From a virus: a stretch of 58,365 nt of DNA. Below, piece after piece: positions 6,464-15,200 of the stretch. A program made the position numbers and the translations under genes. The DNA lies in the IMG/VR virus record IMGVR_UViG_3300037189_006964, positions 1-58,365 of that record, one strand, 5' to 3'. The stretch's first letter is position 1. Every line of letters begins with the position of its first letter. The notes below the pieces were generated by a model. That model did not search any database and was not told the DNA's origin. It saw nothing but the letters and a program-made list of their open reading frames with translations.

Positions 6464-6757
6464 ATGGATAATATAATTTTAAATGCAGATGAGTCTGATA
6501 GTAATTTAAATAATGGGTTGAATAACATATCTAATCTATTAGAAAGTTATGGAAAATCTATAAATGAACAAAAAGAAATTGTAAATCAGCATCTTCTCTT
6601 ATTCGATGCTGTTTTGGAATCTCTGGAAAGAGATAGAAAGAAAATAAAACAACTTGAAGAAGATGTATTTTATTTAGATTTATATTTTAATATAGCATTA
6701 TACTTAGGATCTTTCATATTCCTCTTATTTCTTTTGTATGGAATTTTTCATAAATGA
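6464..6757 (+). CDS. Coiled-coil protein with C-terminal membrane anchor
   Basis: 97 residues. Residues 15-70 are polar and heptad-like (LLESYGKSINEQKEIVNQ; LERDRKKIKQLEEDVF), followed by one hydrophobic segment (about 72-95) and a short basic tail HK. This is a tail-anchored, coiled-coil membrane protein of unknown role. The start at 6464 is chosen because it directly follows the previous stop; a longer in-frame start at 6434 would overlap that gene. The stop overlaps the thyX ATG (ATGA). Confidence 0.65.
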   Translation: MDNIILNADESDSNLNNGLNNISNLLESYGKSINEQKEIVNQHLLLFDAVLESLERDRKKIKQLEEDVFYLDLYFNIALYLGSFIFLLFLLYGIFHK

Positions 6758-7395
6758 ACACTAAACTAATATCAATAACCAAACCAAACATTGAAGGGAT
6801 CGAAAGTGCAGAAGATTTAATATCTTATTGTGCAAGAGTTTCTAATCCAAACAACCAATTAAATACAGAAATAGCACCAAGATTATTAAAGTATTTGATT
6901 GATCACAAGCATTGGAGTCCATATGAAATGGTTTCTTTTACAGTAGAGATTAAAACATCCAGAGCAATTGCCGCTCAAATTTTAAGACATAGAAGCTTTA
7001 GTTTCCAAGAATTCTCTCAAAGATATTCGAGCATTGTTGGTATGGAAAAAATTGAATGGAGACTTCAAGGAAAAACCAATAGACAGGTGGGAGATGAAGA
7101 GTTTCAAATTTCCAAAGAACTAATGGATGAGTTTCAATGGGTTCAGGATAAGTGTGAAGATCTTTACAATGATTTGCTTAAAGAAGGAGTTGCTAAAGAA
7201 TGTGCAAGAATGGTTCTTCCTTTGAATACATCTACCACTCTTTATATGTCTGGTACAGTTCGTTCATGGATTCATTATTTGGACCTGAGAACAAAAGAAG
7301 ATACACAAAAAGAACATAGAATTATTGCAGATGAAATCAAAAAGATATTCATCAAAGAATTTCCAATTACATCTTGTGCATTGAACTGGTTGTAA
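6754..7395 (+). CDS. thyX: FAD-dependent thymidylate synthase ThyX
   Basis: 213 residues, normal for ThyX. The family signature RHRxxSxxxxSxRY is complete at residues 78-91 (RHRSFSFQEFSQRY). Other conserved parts are HWSPYE (53-58), ARMVLP near residue 151, and RSWIHYLDLR near 170 with the C-terminal helix. It makes dTMP from dUMP with methylene-tetrahydrofolate, FAD and NADPH, supplying dNTPs for phage replication; large phages often carry thyX. The ATG overlaps the preceding stop (ATGA), so it is translated with the membrane proteins upstream. All signature residues are present, suggesting an active enzyme. Confidence 0.95.
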   Translation: MNTKLISITKPNIEGIESAEDLISYCARVSNPNNQLNTEIAPRLLKYLIDHKHWSPYEMVSFTVEIKTSRAIAAQILRHRSFSFQEFSQRYSSIVGMEKIEWRLQGKTNRQVGDEEFQISKELMDEFQWVQDKCEDLYNDLLKEGVAKECARMVLPLNTSTTLYMSGTVRSWIHYLDLRTKEDTQKEHRIIADEIKKIFIKEFPITSCALNWL

Positions 7396-7419
7396 AAAAA
7401 TTTGAATAAATAAAAAACA

Positions 7420-7815
7420 ATGGCAATATATAAAGAAATGACAATAACAGATACTTTTCTGGATTCCAATCCAAATGCTTATTTTGTATTTGGCGACAAT
7501 TTGATTAGGGAAGGTATGGGTGGTGCTGCTGCATTAAGATATCATCCCCATGCAATAGGTTTCATAACAAAAAAATATCCAGACAATAGAGTTGAATCTT
7601 TTTACAAACCAGAAGAATACAGTGCTGTCTTCTTCGAAGAACTGGAAAAATTAAAAAAGATTATAGAAAAAAGACCAAATAAAACATTCTACATATCACA
7701 ACTTGGTGGTGGATTAGCTAATAAGTTTTTGATTTGGCAAAAGCTAATAAGACATAACTTAGTAAAAGCATTAGAAAAATTCGATAATGTTGTATTTTGT
7801 TGGTCAGATTTTTAA
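7420..7815 (+). CDS. Conserved phage protein with VFGDN motif
   Basis: 131 residues. The N-terminal half reads AYFVFGDNLIREGMGGAAAL followed by HAIGFITKKYPD, and the C-terminal half FYISQLGGGLAN. Proteins with this FGDNL.R.G.GGAA.IR...NA.GI.TK pattern are widespread in T4-like and other large phages and bacteria, annotated as hypothetical. The glycine-rich loops suggest a nucleotide- or ADP-ribose-binding, macro-domain-like fold, but this is an inference. A TAAATAAA box (7407-7414) precedes the ATG. Confidence 0.75.
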   Translation: MAIYKEMTITDTFLDSNPNAYFVFGDNLIREGMGGAAALRYHPHAIGFITKKYPDNRVESFYKPEEYSAVFFEELEKLKKIIEKRPNKTFYISQLGGGLANKFLIWQKLIRHNLVKALEKFDNVVFCWSDF

Positions 7816-7855
7816 TTTAAATAAAAATACACAATATTATTTCTAAAAAATTATA

Positions 7856-8776
7856 ATGTGGATCAATTACCATTTTTTATATAAGTCAAAAAATACAGTT
7901 TTTTTATTTTTGGTATTTCCACCAAAAAAAGAATATCCAGAATATTTTATAAATAATTTTAAAAATTTAAGAAAAACATATAAAAACATTCATATTTTTA
8001 TAATATCTTGGTTTTATAGGGATGGATATATGCAAGCTAATCTCGTAAAAGAATATTGTGATTCATATACCATATTAGCAAATAGCATGGATGAATATTT
8101 ATTTTATAAATTAAATAAATTAAATTCAATATATTGTCACCATAATGCTTTTTTGGATGAAAATTTATTTAAGTTAATGGATGTTGATAAAAAATATGAT
8201 ATTGTGTTAAATGCAAACAATGAATTAATTAAAAAACATTATTTGCTGAAAAATTTAACAAGTAAATATAATACATTATTTATCACGTATGACAGTGCGC
8301 CTAATCATATAAACGACTTAACGACATATGGGGTGGATATACTAAAAAATATCAATTCAACTTTGGTTGCTAGTTATTTAAATATATGCAAAATAGGTTT
8401 ATATTTTACATATATTGATGGTGGGTGTTATGCATCTTCAGAATATTTATTATGTGGATTACCAGTAATAAGCACAATTAGTAAAGGTGGAAGGGATATT
8501 TGGTATAATAAAAAAAATTCAATTATTATAAATCCAAATGAAATTGAATTAGATGATGCTATAAAATATATTTTAGATAACTATGATAGTTATGATAAAA
8601 ATGAAATTCGCAAAGAACACATATTAAAACAATTTATTTTCCGAAACCATTTAATTACATATATACAAAATATGTTTAATGATTTAAGTTTAAATGAGGA
8701 TGTGAAAAATATTTTTGAAGAAAATTTTATAAATAAAATGTTAGATTCTAAACCCGCAACAAGCGACTTTTTTTAA
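7856..8776 (+). CDS. GT-B-type glycosyltransferase-like protein
   Basis: 306 residues. The C-terminal half contains DGGCYASSEYLLCGLPVISTISKGGRD split around E197. It corresponds to the donor-binding E...GxPV(I/V) region of GT-B glycosyltransferases (GT4/GT1-like), followed by the usual helix NEIELDDAIKYIL. The N-terminal half (residues 1-115) is a Rossmann-like alternation of strands and helices. Substrate unknown. It stands apart from the main glycosyltransferase island at 19.5-27 kb and is unusually AT-rich, so separate acquisition is possible. The TATAAT just before the ATG overlaps the start and cannot be a normal -10 for it. Confidence 0.65.
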   Translation: MWINYHFLYKSKNTVFLFLVFPPKKEYPEYFINNFKNLRKTYKNIHIFIISWFYRDGYMQANLVKEYCDSYTILANSMDEYLFYKLNKLNSIYCHHNAFLDENLFKLMDVDKKYDIVLNANNELIKKHYLLKNLTSKYNTLFITYDSAPNHINDLTTYGVDILKNINSTLVASYLNICKIGLYFTYIDGGCYASSEYLLCGLPVISTISKGGRDIWYNKKNSIIINPNEIELDDAIKYILDNYDSYDKNEIRKEHILKQFIFRNHLITYIQNMFNDLSLNEDVKNIFEENFINKMLDSKPATSDFF

Positions 8777-8784
8777 AATAAAAT

Positions 8785-8813
8785 TTGACATGAACAGAAA
8801 AAATATGTAATAT
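8785..8813 (+). promoter_or_regulatory. Consensus sigma70-like promoter for the RNA ligase gene
   Basis: TTGACA (8785-8790), exactly 17 nt, then TAATAT (8808-8813). The ATG at 8822 is 8 nt after the -10 box, so the transcript start would fall within a few bases of the start codon. A TATATTTG (8811-8818), similar to the Bacteroidota -7 box TAnnTTTG, overlaps it. Confidence 0.7.
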
Positions 8814-8821
8814 ATTTGAAT

Positions 8822-9835
8822 ATGAAACTCGCATCTATTGAAGTCATAAAAAATATCAAAGTACATCCAAATGCCGATTCTTTAGAAATCGCTGAAGTTC
8901 TTGGCTGGCAAACAGTAGTAAAAAAGGGTATCCACAAAGAAGGAGATAAAGTTGTATTTATTACAATTGATACAATTGTACCTCGTTGTCAATGGTCTGA
9001 ATTTTTGGTTGATCAAAAGAATCCAGATAGACCTATTAGACTAAAAAATATTAAACTTCGTGGAGAATATAGTTCTGGTTTGGTTATTCCTTTGGGTGAA
9101 TTCCCTGCACAATTTACGGAAACTGCTGTGGTAGGAGAGGATTTAACCACTCTACTTGGTATTCAAAAATATGTCAAAGAGATTCCTGCCAATCTTTCTG
9201 GCGAAACATTAGGAGATTTTCCAACAAGTATTATATCAAAAACAGATGAGGATAATGGACTGAATGATCCAGAGTTGGTCGATAAGGTTCTTAATCACGA
9301 TAACCATATCATTATTACCCAAAAACTGGATGGTAGTTCAATAACTATTATTGCTGAAAATGGACAAATCGCCCAAGTTTGTACAAGAAATCTTTCCAAG
9401 AAGGAAACAGAAAATAATACATTTTGGAAAGCGGCAAGAAAACTTAATATTCCAGAAAATTGGACAGGTATAATCCAAGGCGAGCTTTGTGGAAATGGCA
9501 TTCAACGCAATCAACTTAAACTGGAAGATGTTAAGATCTTTGTATTTCAAATCAGCCAAAACAAAAAATACATGACATATGAGGAGATGAAAGATTTTTG
9601 CAAAAATTCTTTACATTGCGATGTTGTTCCTTTAATATCAAAAATGGAAGTGAATGCTACAGTTAAGCTGTGGACAAATCCATTACAGAAACTACAAGAA
9701 CTAGCAGATAAACAAAAATATTCAAGTGGCTTGGATGGGGAAGGAATTGTAGTAAGACCTTCTTCATACCCAAGAAGTTATGCTTCTCGTCGTCCACTTG
9801 GATTCAAACTCATCAATAGAAACTATAAAGACTAA
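8822..9835 (+). CDS. RNA ligase (DRB0094/Rnl-like nucleotidyltransferase)
   Basis: 337 residues from the ATG at 8822. N-terminal residues 1-110 form an OB-fold-like, tRNA-binding-type domain (IKVHPNADSLEIAEVLGW, GDKVVFI, RLKNIKLRGEYSSGLVIPL). The ligase domain follows with the nucleotidyltransferase motif I KLDGSS (catalytic K168), a later EGIVVRP motif IV and a C-terminal GFKLINRNY motif V. This architecture matches the DRB0094-type RNA ligase family, which seals RNA breaks through an AMP-lysine intermediate. In phages such ligases commonly repair tRNAs cut by host defence nucleases. The consensus sigma70-like promoter upstream suggests early expression, consistent with that role. Confidence 0.85.
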   Translation: MKLASIEVIKNIKVHPNADSLEIAEVLGWQTVVKKGIHKEGDKVVFITIDTIVPRCQWSEFLVDQKNPDRPIRLKNIKLRGEYSSGLVIPLGEFPAQFTETAVVGEDLTTLLGIQKYVKEIPANLSGETLGDFPTSIISKTDEDNGLNDPELVDKVLNHDNHIIITQKLDGSSITIIAENGQIAQVCTRNLSKKETENNTFWKAARKLNIPENWTGIIQGELCGNGIQRNQLKLEDVKIFVFQISQNKKYMTYEEMKDFCKNSLHCDVVPLISKMEVNATVKLWTNPLQKLQELADKQKYSSGLDGEGIVVRPSSYPRSYASRRPLGFKLINRNYKD

Positions 9836-9836
9836 T

Positions 9837-10016
9837 ATGTATAAACTAGAAAGAAAAGAAAGTGTAGGAAATTGGTATCAAGTTATGTTATCTCCATTTA
9901 AAACAAGGGAGGAAATTAAAATATATCATGCAAAATATAGCAAATACTATCCAAATACGAATACTATGTATAGAGTTACTAATTTAGAAACTGGTGGAAT
10001 GAAAGTAATTCGATGA
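9837..10016 (+). CDS. Small hypothetical protein
   Basis: 59 residues from ATG 9837, one base after the RNA ligase stop. The sequence is basic and aromatic (YKLERKESVGNWYQVML; HAKYSKYYPNTNTMYRV), resembling a short alpha/beta domain of the kind that reports how parameters are taken from a phage SPOR-like or DUF fold, but no family can be named. Its stop overlaps the next ATG (ATGA), so it belongs to the same transcript as the ligase. Confidence 0.6.
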   Translation: MYKLERKESVGNWYQVMLSPFKTREEIKIYHAKYSKYYPNTNTMYRVTNLETGGMKVIR

Positions 10017-10207
10017 TAAACATATATCAAGAAGCATCAGAGGTTGGTGAATATAAAGATAAACTATCAAACATGTTTGATAATGTTTTAGATCATTATA
10101 AAATAGATAAAAATAAAAGCAAAAAACTTTTATTGGAACTAAATAAACTTAATAAAGAATTAGATGAATTAGAAGAAGAATATGAATCACTTTTAAATCA
10201 ATTGTAA
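10013..10207 (+). CDS. Small coiled-coil protein
   Basis: 64 residues. The C-terminal two thirds are a charged, Leu-spaced helix (LLLELNKLNKELDELEEEYE), a probable coiled coil. It overlaps the preceding gene by 4 nt. Function unknown. Confidence 0.6.
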   Translation: MINIYQEASEVGEYKDKLSNMFDNVLDHYKIDKNKSKKLLLELNKLNKELDELEEEYESLLNQL

Positions 10208-10211
10208 TTTG

Positions 10212-10219
10212 TAAATATT
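10212..10219 (+). promoter_or_regulatory. Late-type box TAAATATT
   Basis: TAAATATT ending 3 nt before the ATG at 10223, in the 15-bp gap after the coiled-coil gene. Confidence 0.3.
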
Positions 10220-10222
10220 ATT

Positions 10223-10717
10223 ATGTTAAACAATAATAATTTTTTAGATCCTGAAAATTTTCCATTTTTAAAACAAATAAAAGATAATTTTCAAATAATT
10301 CATGATGAATTTATTAAAGCAACTGATGTTTCCCAACCATGGGAAGATGAACTTTTATATGATGGTAAATGGGACGTTATTGGACTTAAATATGAAAATA
10401 TAAATATACTAGATTTTCAACGTGTTTTCCCCAAAACAACAGAAATTTTTAATTCTTTACCTAATAAAATTTATACATATGGGTTTTCTATAATGAGGCC
10501 GAGTTGCGAAATTCATCCACACGTTAATATTATAAATTATGTCCTGAGAGGACATTTATGTTTATCTACAAATGATAATTGTGCTTTAATCGTAAATGAG
10601 GAATCAAGGAATTGGCAAGTTGGTGAATTATTAGTATTTGATGATACCATGTTACATTCTGCTTACAATAGAGGAAATACTGATAGAGTAGTTTTATTAT
10701 TTGATTTTTATAAATAA
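10223..10717 (+). CDS. Aspartyl/asparaginyl beta-hydroxylase-like 2-oxoglutarate oxygenase
   Basis: 164 residues with the family's core layout: SIMRPSCEIHPHVNIINYVLRGHLCL split around H100 (first iron ligand, in a PH pair), WQVGELLVFDDTMLHSAYN with H145 (second iron ligand), and NTDRVVLLFDF with R155 (2-oxoglutarate contact). Asp/Asn hydroxylases (PF05118-like) use this two-histidine site without the carboxylate ligand; relatives also hydroxylate proline and other residues. The usual Gly after the first His is replaced by Asn. The substrate is unknown; a virion or host protein is possible. The gene meets the convergent gene at 10719 with one base between, and no terminator is seen. Confidence 0.8.
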   Translation: MLNNNNFLDPENFPFLKQIKDNFQIIHDEFIKATDVSQPWEDELLYDGKWDVIGLKYENINILDFQRVFPKTTEIFNSLPNKIYTYGFSIMRPSCEIHPHVNIINYVLRGHLCLSTNDNCALIVNEESRNWQVGELLVFDDTMLHSAYNRGNTDRVVLLFDFYK

Positions 10718-10718
10718 T

Positions 10719-11012
10719 TTACCATTCTAAATTATGTTTAGTTGCTGCTTCTTCAAAACCCTCATCTTGAAGATATCTTTTTAATACATCAACTTCTCCT
10801 TGATCAACTTTTACGTTTGATTTAGCTGTAATTTTAAATTCATCATAAGCTATATTATCTATTGTAATATCCCATTGAATTCCTTTAAATATAAAGTTGA
10901 CATTATAAAGTCCACGTGGATTTTTTTTTAGTCTTTTTGATTTTTTATGATAAGACTTTTTCTTTTCATAAAAAGAACCATCATCATCTGAATCGTTATA
11001 TGAGCCAAACAT
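10719..11012 (-). CDS. Small hypothetical protein with charged N-terminus
   Basis: 97 residues: an acidic stretch (NDSDDDG, 5-11), a very basic one (KKKSYHKKSKRLKKNPRG, 17-34), then a compact alpha/beta domain (YNVNFIFKGIQWDITID... VDVLKRYLQDEGFEEAA). The basic region could bind nucleic acid. No family recognised. It lies 3 nt downstream of 11016-11225 and probably shares the promoter at 11232-11259. Confidence 0.6.
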   Translation of the reverse strand: MFGSYNDSDDDGSFYEKKKSYHKKSKRLKKNPRGLYNVNFIFKGIQWDITIDNIAYDEFKITAKSNVKVDQGEVDVLKRYLQDEGFEEAATKHNLEW

Positions 11013-11015
11013 ATA

Positions 11016-11225
11016 TTAATTTAATTTTTGAAAAACAAAGTTAACTGTTGCGTGTGTTGATGTTTTGTTTACAATATCTTTACCTATAACAGTAAAGCCC
11101 TTTTGATTATATGAATCAATAATTTTTTGAATCTCTACACTGATATGTCTTTCTCTTTCATTGAAAGAAACATTTAATCCATTAGGGAGATCAATTTTAA
11201 TTAATTGTTTTTCTATTTTTTGCAT
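11016..11225 (-). CDS. Small hypothetical protein
   Basis: 69 residues with an alpha/beta pattern (IKIDLPNGLNVSF, ISVEIQKIIDSYNQKGFTVIG, THATVNFVFQKL). Not recognised. It lies directly behind a sigma70-like promoter whose -10 box ends 6 nt before the ATG, so it is likely an early gene with a near-leaderless transcript. Confidence 0.6.
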   Translation of the reverse strand: MQKIEKQLIKIDLPNGLNVSFNERERHISVEIQKIIDSYNQKGFTVIGKDIVNKTSTHATVNFVFQKLN

Positions 11226-11231
11226 AAAAAT

Positions 11232-11259
11232 ATATTATAACAATTTAAGTAAAAGTCAA
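11232..11259 (-). promoter_or_regulatory. Sigma70-like promoter for 11225-10719 genes
   Basis: Minus strand: TTGACT (11254-11259), 16-nt spacer, TAATAT (11232-11237), with an overlapping perfect TATAAT. The ATG at 11225 follows after 6 nt. Confidence 0.55.
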
Positions 11260-11263
11260 ATTA

Positions 11264-11956
11264 TTACTTTTTTTGTTGTTTTAAAAATGTATTGTAATCT
11301 CTCCAATATCTTAAAGGCTCAGATACATCTTCCTTTGCTGGACCTGTCATAATAGCCATTAACACCATAGGGTTGTTGTTGCTATCTCTAACAATGCCAT
11401 CATCGGGTTCATTAAAATATCCTTCCTCTTCTTCCATTTTAATGTTCTGTATAGGTAATTTACTTTTATCGTAAATTTGCCAATATGGTGCTTCTTCTGT
11501 TTGAGAAAAAACATATTTCTGAGAAGGGTTTCCCTTCTCATCAGTTAAAGCTATTCCGTAGTTACCAGAGCTATCCATCGTTTTTGTAACTTTTCCAAAA
11601 ACAGTTGCATTTGGCATTATTGTAACCACTGGAGGTGGAAATGTTTTGGGGTTTTCTGGATCATTAGCTAATGCTGGATCTGGATTAAATTTTGGATTAG
11701 GTTTTGCTTTACCAACACCAAGTATAGGTGCTATTGTAACAGCTATTTGATTTAATTTGGGTTGATTTTTTAAAGAAAATGATTGGCTTTTTAATTGTTC
11801 TTTATTTGCATTTAATTGACTAATTCCACTAGCTATGGTTTTAATTCCTTGTGATGGATCTTTAGCAGCATTTAAAGCAGCACCAACACCAGTTGCTATG
11901 TTGCCAAGTATATTTTCTTGCAACAACGCATTAACTCTTAAATCAAAATTATTCAT
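11264..11956 (-). CDS. Putative capsid-associated protein with LQE leader
   Basis: 230 residues from the ATG at 11956 (an upstream in-frame ATG at 11980 would add eight residues and hide the leader). The N-terminus MNNFDLRVNALLQE-NIL contains LQE|N, an (L/I)xE prohead-protease type site at residues 12-14, like the cargo cluster at 1-6 kb. After it comes a Gly/Ala-rich hydrophobic stretch (NIATGVGAALNAA), a Pro/Asn-rich middle (about 85-125), and an acidic C-terminal domain. No family is recognised. It faces the plus-strand adhesin module across a 63-bp divergent region with two late-type boxes, which fits a late, packaged protein. Confidence 0.65.
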   Translation of the reverse strand: MNNFDLRVNALLQENILGNIATGVGAALNAAKDPSQGIKTIASGISQLNANKEQLKSQSFSLKNQPKLNQIAVTIAPILGVGKAKPNPKFNPDPALANDPENPKTFPPPVVTIMPNATVFGKVTKTMDSSGNYGIALTDEKGNPSQKYVFSQTEEAPYWQIYDKSKLPIQNIKMEEEEGYFNEPDDGIVRDSNNNPMVLMAIMTGPAKEDVSEPLRYWRDYNTFLKQQKK

Positions 11957-11961
11957 AAAAT

Positions 11962-11969
11962 TATACTTA
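11962..11969 (-). promoter_or_regulatory. Late-type box TAAGTATA (leftward)
   Basis: Minus-strand TAAGTATA ends 5 nt before the ATG at 11956. It pairs with the rightward TAAGTATT at 12001-12008, so both divergent genes have the same box. Confidence 0.45.
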
Positions 11970-12000
11970 CATTCAACCACAAATAAATCATATTTTCTAG

Positions 12001-12008
12001 TAAGTATT
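12001..12008 (+). promoter_or_regulatory. Late-type box TAAGTATT (rightward)
   Basis: Plus-strand TAAGTATT, 11 nt before the ATG at 12020, preceding the four-gene adhesin module. Confidence 0.4.
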
Positions 12009-12019
12009 TTACAATTAAA

Positions 12020-12202
12020 ATGAACGCATCAACGGTAAAAACAACAACACCAGAAGATTTTGTAATATTAACAAAATATATAAATCAAAATCAACAAGTT
12101 GTGGATGGAAATTTTCCTATTTATATTTCAACCGCATCCGAATGTTGTTTAGATTCAAATAAAAATCAAGAAATTACACCAATAGTTATACCAGTACAAT
12201 AA
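12020..12202 (+). CDS. Small hypothetical protein at head of adhesin module
   Basis: 60 residues, Thr/Val/Ile-rich with a CC pair (SECCLDSNK) and a hydrophobic C-terminus (ITPIVIPVQ). Not recognised. Its stop overlaps the ATG of the 1524-residue vWA protein (TAATG), so the two are translationally coupled. It may be a chaperone or a small virion part of that protein. Confidence 0.6.
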   Translation: MNASTVKTTTPEDFVILTKYINQNQQVVDGNFPIYISTASECCLDSNKNQEITPIVIPVQ

Positions 12203-15200
12203 TGAATAACAACAATTTACAATCACCAATGACATATCCCGATTGGTTGAATACAATTGGATATAATGCAGATACTTCACAGCAAGCTTATTTGGCTTAT
12301 TTAACTTCTTGGTATAATGCTAATAATAAAATTTATAACTATGATGACACATCTAAAACCACAAGAGAAGAATATATACAATTAATAAAAGATTTAATAT
12401 TTCTTTTCGATAAAGATGAAAGAGATCTATTTTTATCTGATATAGATTATAACAATGATGAAGACTTAATGTATATCATTCCTTATGTTGTAAACAAATT
12501 AAAGCAAATAACACAAGTAATAGCAAAAAATAGAGAAGATTTAAAAAACACAAAGGAAAAAAATAAATTAGTAGGATCTCAAGATGGTATTGAAAAAATA
12601 TTGTATCAACACATATTAAAAAATTTTACAAATAAACCTTATCAATGGACCAAAATTCCAGTATCACCATTATCAAACCAATTACCTCAATTATCATCTA
12701 TAGGTGAAAATTTTTATATAGAAATTGAAGAATTATATGACACAAACAATTATCACGATTCGGATCCATCAATTCCAATAGAGAACTATATAAATTTTAA
12801 AGATTTATTATCAACTGAACCATTTTCAAATTTATCGGACGAAGAACTTACTGCAATTATAACTTCTAGATTAATGCTAAAAGTTGCTCCAACACCTTTA
12901 TCTAAAATTTTTAATCAGTATTTAACAACATTGTCCAATCTATCTACAACGATAACATCGGATTTATCTTCAAATTATACATCTTCCATTTATAATCAAA
13001 TAGCAACTAATAAAAAATATTTAGGAGAAACGGTTTATGGTTTAACTGCAATAAGAAATAATCAAATTAATGAAGCTGATTTTGTTTTATCTTTAAACTT
13101 TGAAAATGGAAATAATTGGTTTTATTGGCCGAGTGGTAGCAATTTACCCACAACCAGTATATTGGGAAATATATATAAACCAATTCCAATCAACCAATCA
13201 AATTTAATTTTAAATAGATCTGTATCTGGATCTAATTATAAAAATTCAGATTTATTTTTTGCGGAAAAAGATGGTGTAATAGGGGGAGCTTGGTTGCAAG
13301 GTCATAGAAATGAAATTATAAATGATAAAATGAATGTCATTTTAAATTCAAACGATATAAGTGAATTTATATTTCCTTGGGTTGGTTTTAATATAAATTC
13401 AACCGACCTAAGTTTTGAAAGTTATAGTTTAAATGATTCTAGTAAAAAAGTTTATCAAAAATTAAGCAATCAATTAAAAGAAAAGGTATTAACATCTTAT
13501 TACAATAATACATTACCAAATTCTTCGGTTTATGATATTTATTTAAATCAAACCAATTTAGTTGATAGTGGTTCAAATTCAGCATTCCTATCAGATGAAG
13601 CGGATTCTTTAACCGTATCACCAAGTAGTAGGGAATTTTATGTTTGGAATGAATCTACCCGTGGAAAAGTTAATGAAGCATTCTTATATAAATTCATAAA
13701 AACAGACATTTATGTTGGAAATAATCTTACGGATATACATTGGCCTATACAAAGTTTTGAGGGAAATACGGATAACTTAACATTAACTTTATCATCAGAC
13801 ACATGTGTTCCGATTGTTTTAGGTTCTTTAGATCCTTCAAAAACCATGATAGGTTCTGTTGCTGGCACAAACATCAATACATCAGATGTAATATACAAAC
13901 TATTAGATAACAGTAATACTCCTGTTGAAGCAGCTTGGTTGGGTTCTGGTTCTATAAATCAATTAAATCAAATTAAAAATTCCATACCAATATATGACAC
14001 AGAGGCAATAAATTGTGCGGAATATTTAGAAGGTCCAATTCAACCAGCATTATATCAAAAAATGAATTCTGGTGAATTTACTTCTTTTGTGTGGATGGAT
14101 AGAGATACTCCAGCGGATGATGTTTTTTATTACCACCAACATGAATCGACGTGTGAATATGGAAATTCATTTCCACATAATTTTTATAAAGATCAAGATT
14201 ATCAAAACCCAACACCTTTAAATGATGGGAAAAAGTTTCCGTTAAATTATAAACCATGTACATGTAGGGCTGTTAATTATTCTCCTATAGGAACGGAAGG
14301 AAATGTTTCAACTGATTATCACTCAATGGCGGATTTGTTATTTGCTGATCCTCAAGGTTTAGGTGCTGACTTTTCATACGCTACTTGGAGAGATACTAGA
14401 AATTTCCCATATTCAAACAGTCCTCAATTTTCATTTTATAAAATAGATGGAAACTTGGATAAAGATGTTGGGTTTGGGAAAGGAACTTGGGTTACTGGTA
14501 ATGGAAAAAAGATGATTCTTAAAACTGGTAGAAGATATACATATTATAGAAGCAATTTAAGAATTAATCCTAACAGTACAACGGAGTCACCTTATTTATT
14601 TGTAAATTATCCATATGAAAATATATCTTTAACTTGTGGAAATGATTATAATAATTTAATAGATTTGGTAATATTAATAGACAACAGTAGAACTCAATAT
14701 TTTGATATAGAAATAGTTAAATCTATGGCTAAAAAAATATGCGAATTATCATTAAACAATAATCCAAAAGCACAAATATCAATTATTTCATTTTCTGAAC
14801 ATGGCTTAATTTTAAATTATTTAACTAGTGATTTATCGAATTTGTTGACCAGTATAGAATCTATAAAAATACCAGAAAGATATCCTTATTGGTTAACTAA
14901 TATAACTGAAGGTTTAATATTGGCAAATAATGTTTTATATACAACACAACCTTTTGATAATGATTGTAATTATGGCGATACTAAAAATTTATGTAAAAAT
15001 TTAAATTCACAAATTATAAACAAAAGTAAAATAGGAAGTGTTTCAAATTGTCCATTACCGAATTCAACTAAAAAAATATTGATATTTAGTGATGGTCAAG
15101 AAACTGTAAATGAAGGAACTGCTGAAACTTATGCTCAAATAATTAAACAAAACGGAGCAATAATAACATCTATTGATATTGGTTATTATTCATTAAAAAA

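Noticed and set aside
8811-8818. Bacteroidota-type -7 box TATATTTG with TTTG 23 nt upstream
   Set aside because: It overlaps a textbook TTGACA-N17-TAATAT promoter, which explains the region better. It cannot be used to assign a host.
8816-8821. TTG start two codons before the RNA ligase ATG
   Set aside because: ATG at 8822 begins the conserved MKLASIEVI segment, and the TTG overlaps the promoter.
11957-11980. Longer start (11980) for the 11264-11956 protein
   Set aside because: It would bury the LQE leader and place the late-type box inside the gene; 11956 has the box at the normal distance.
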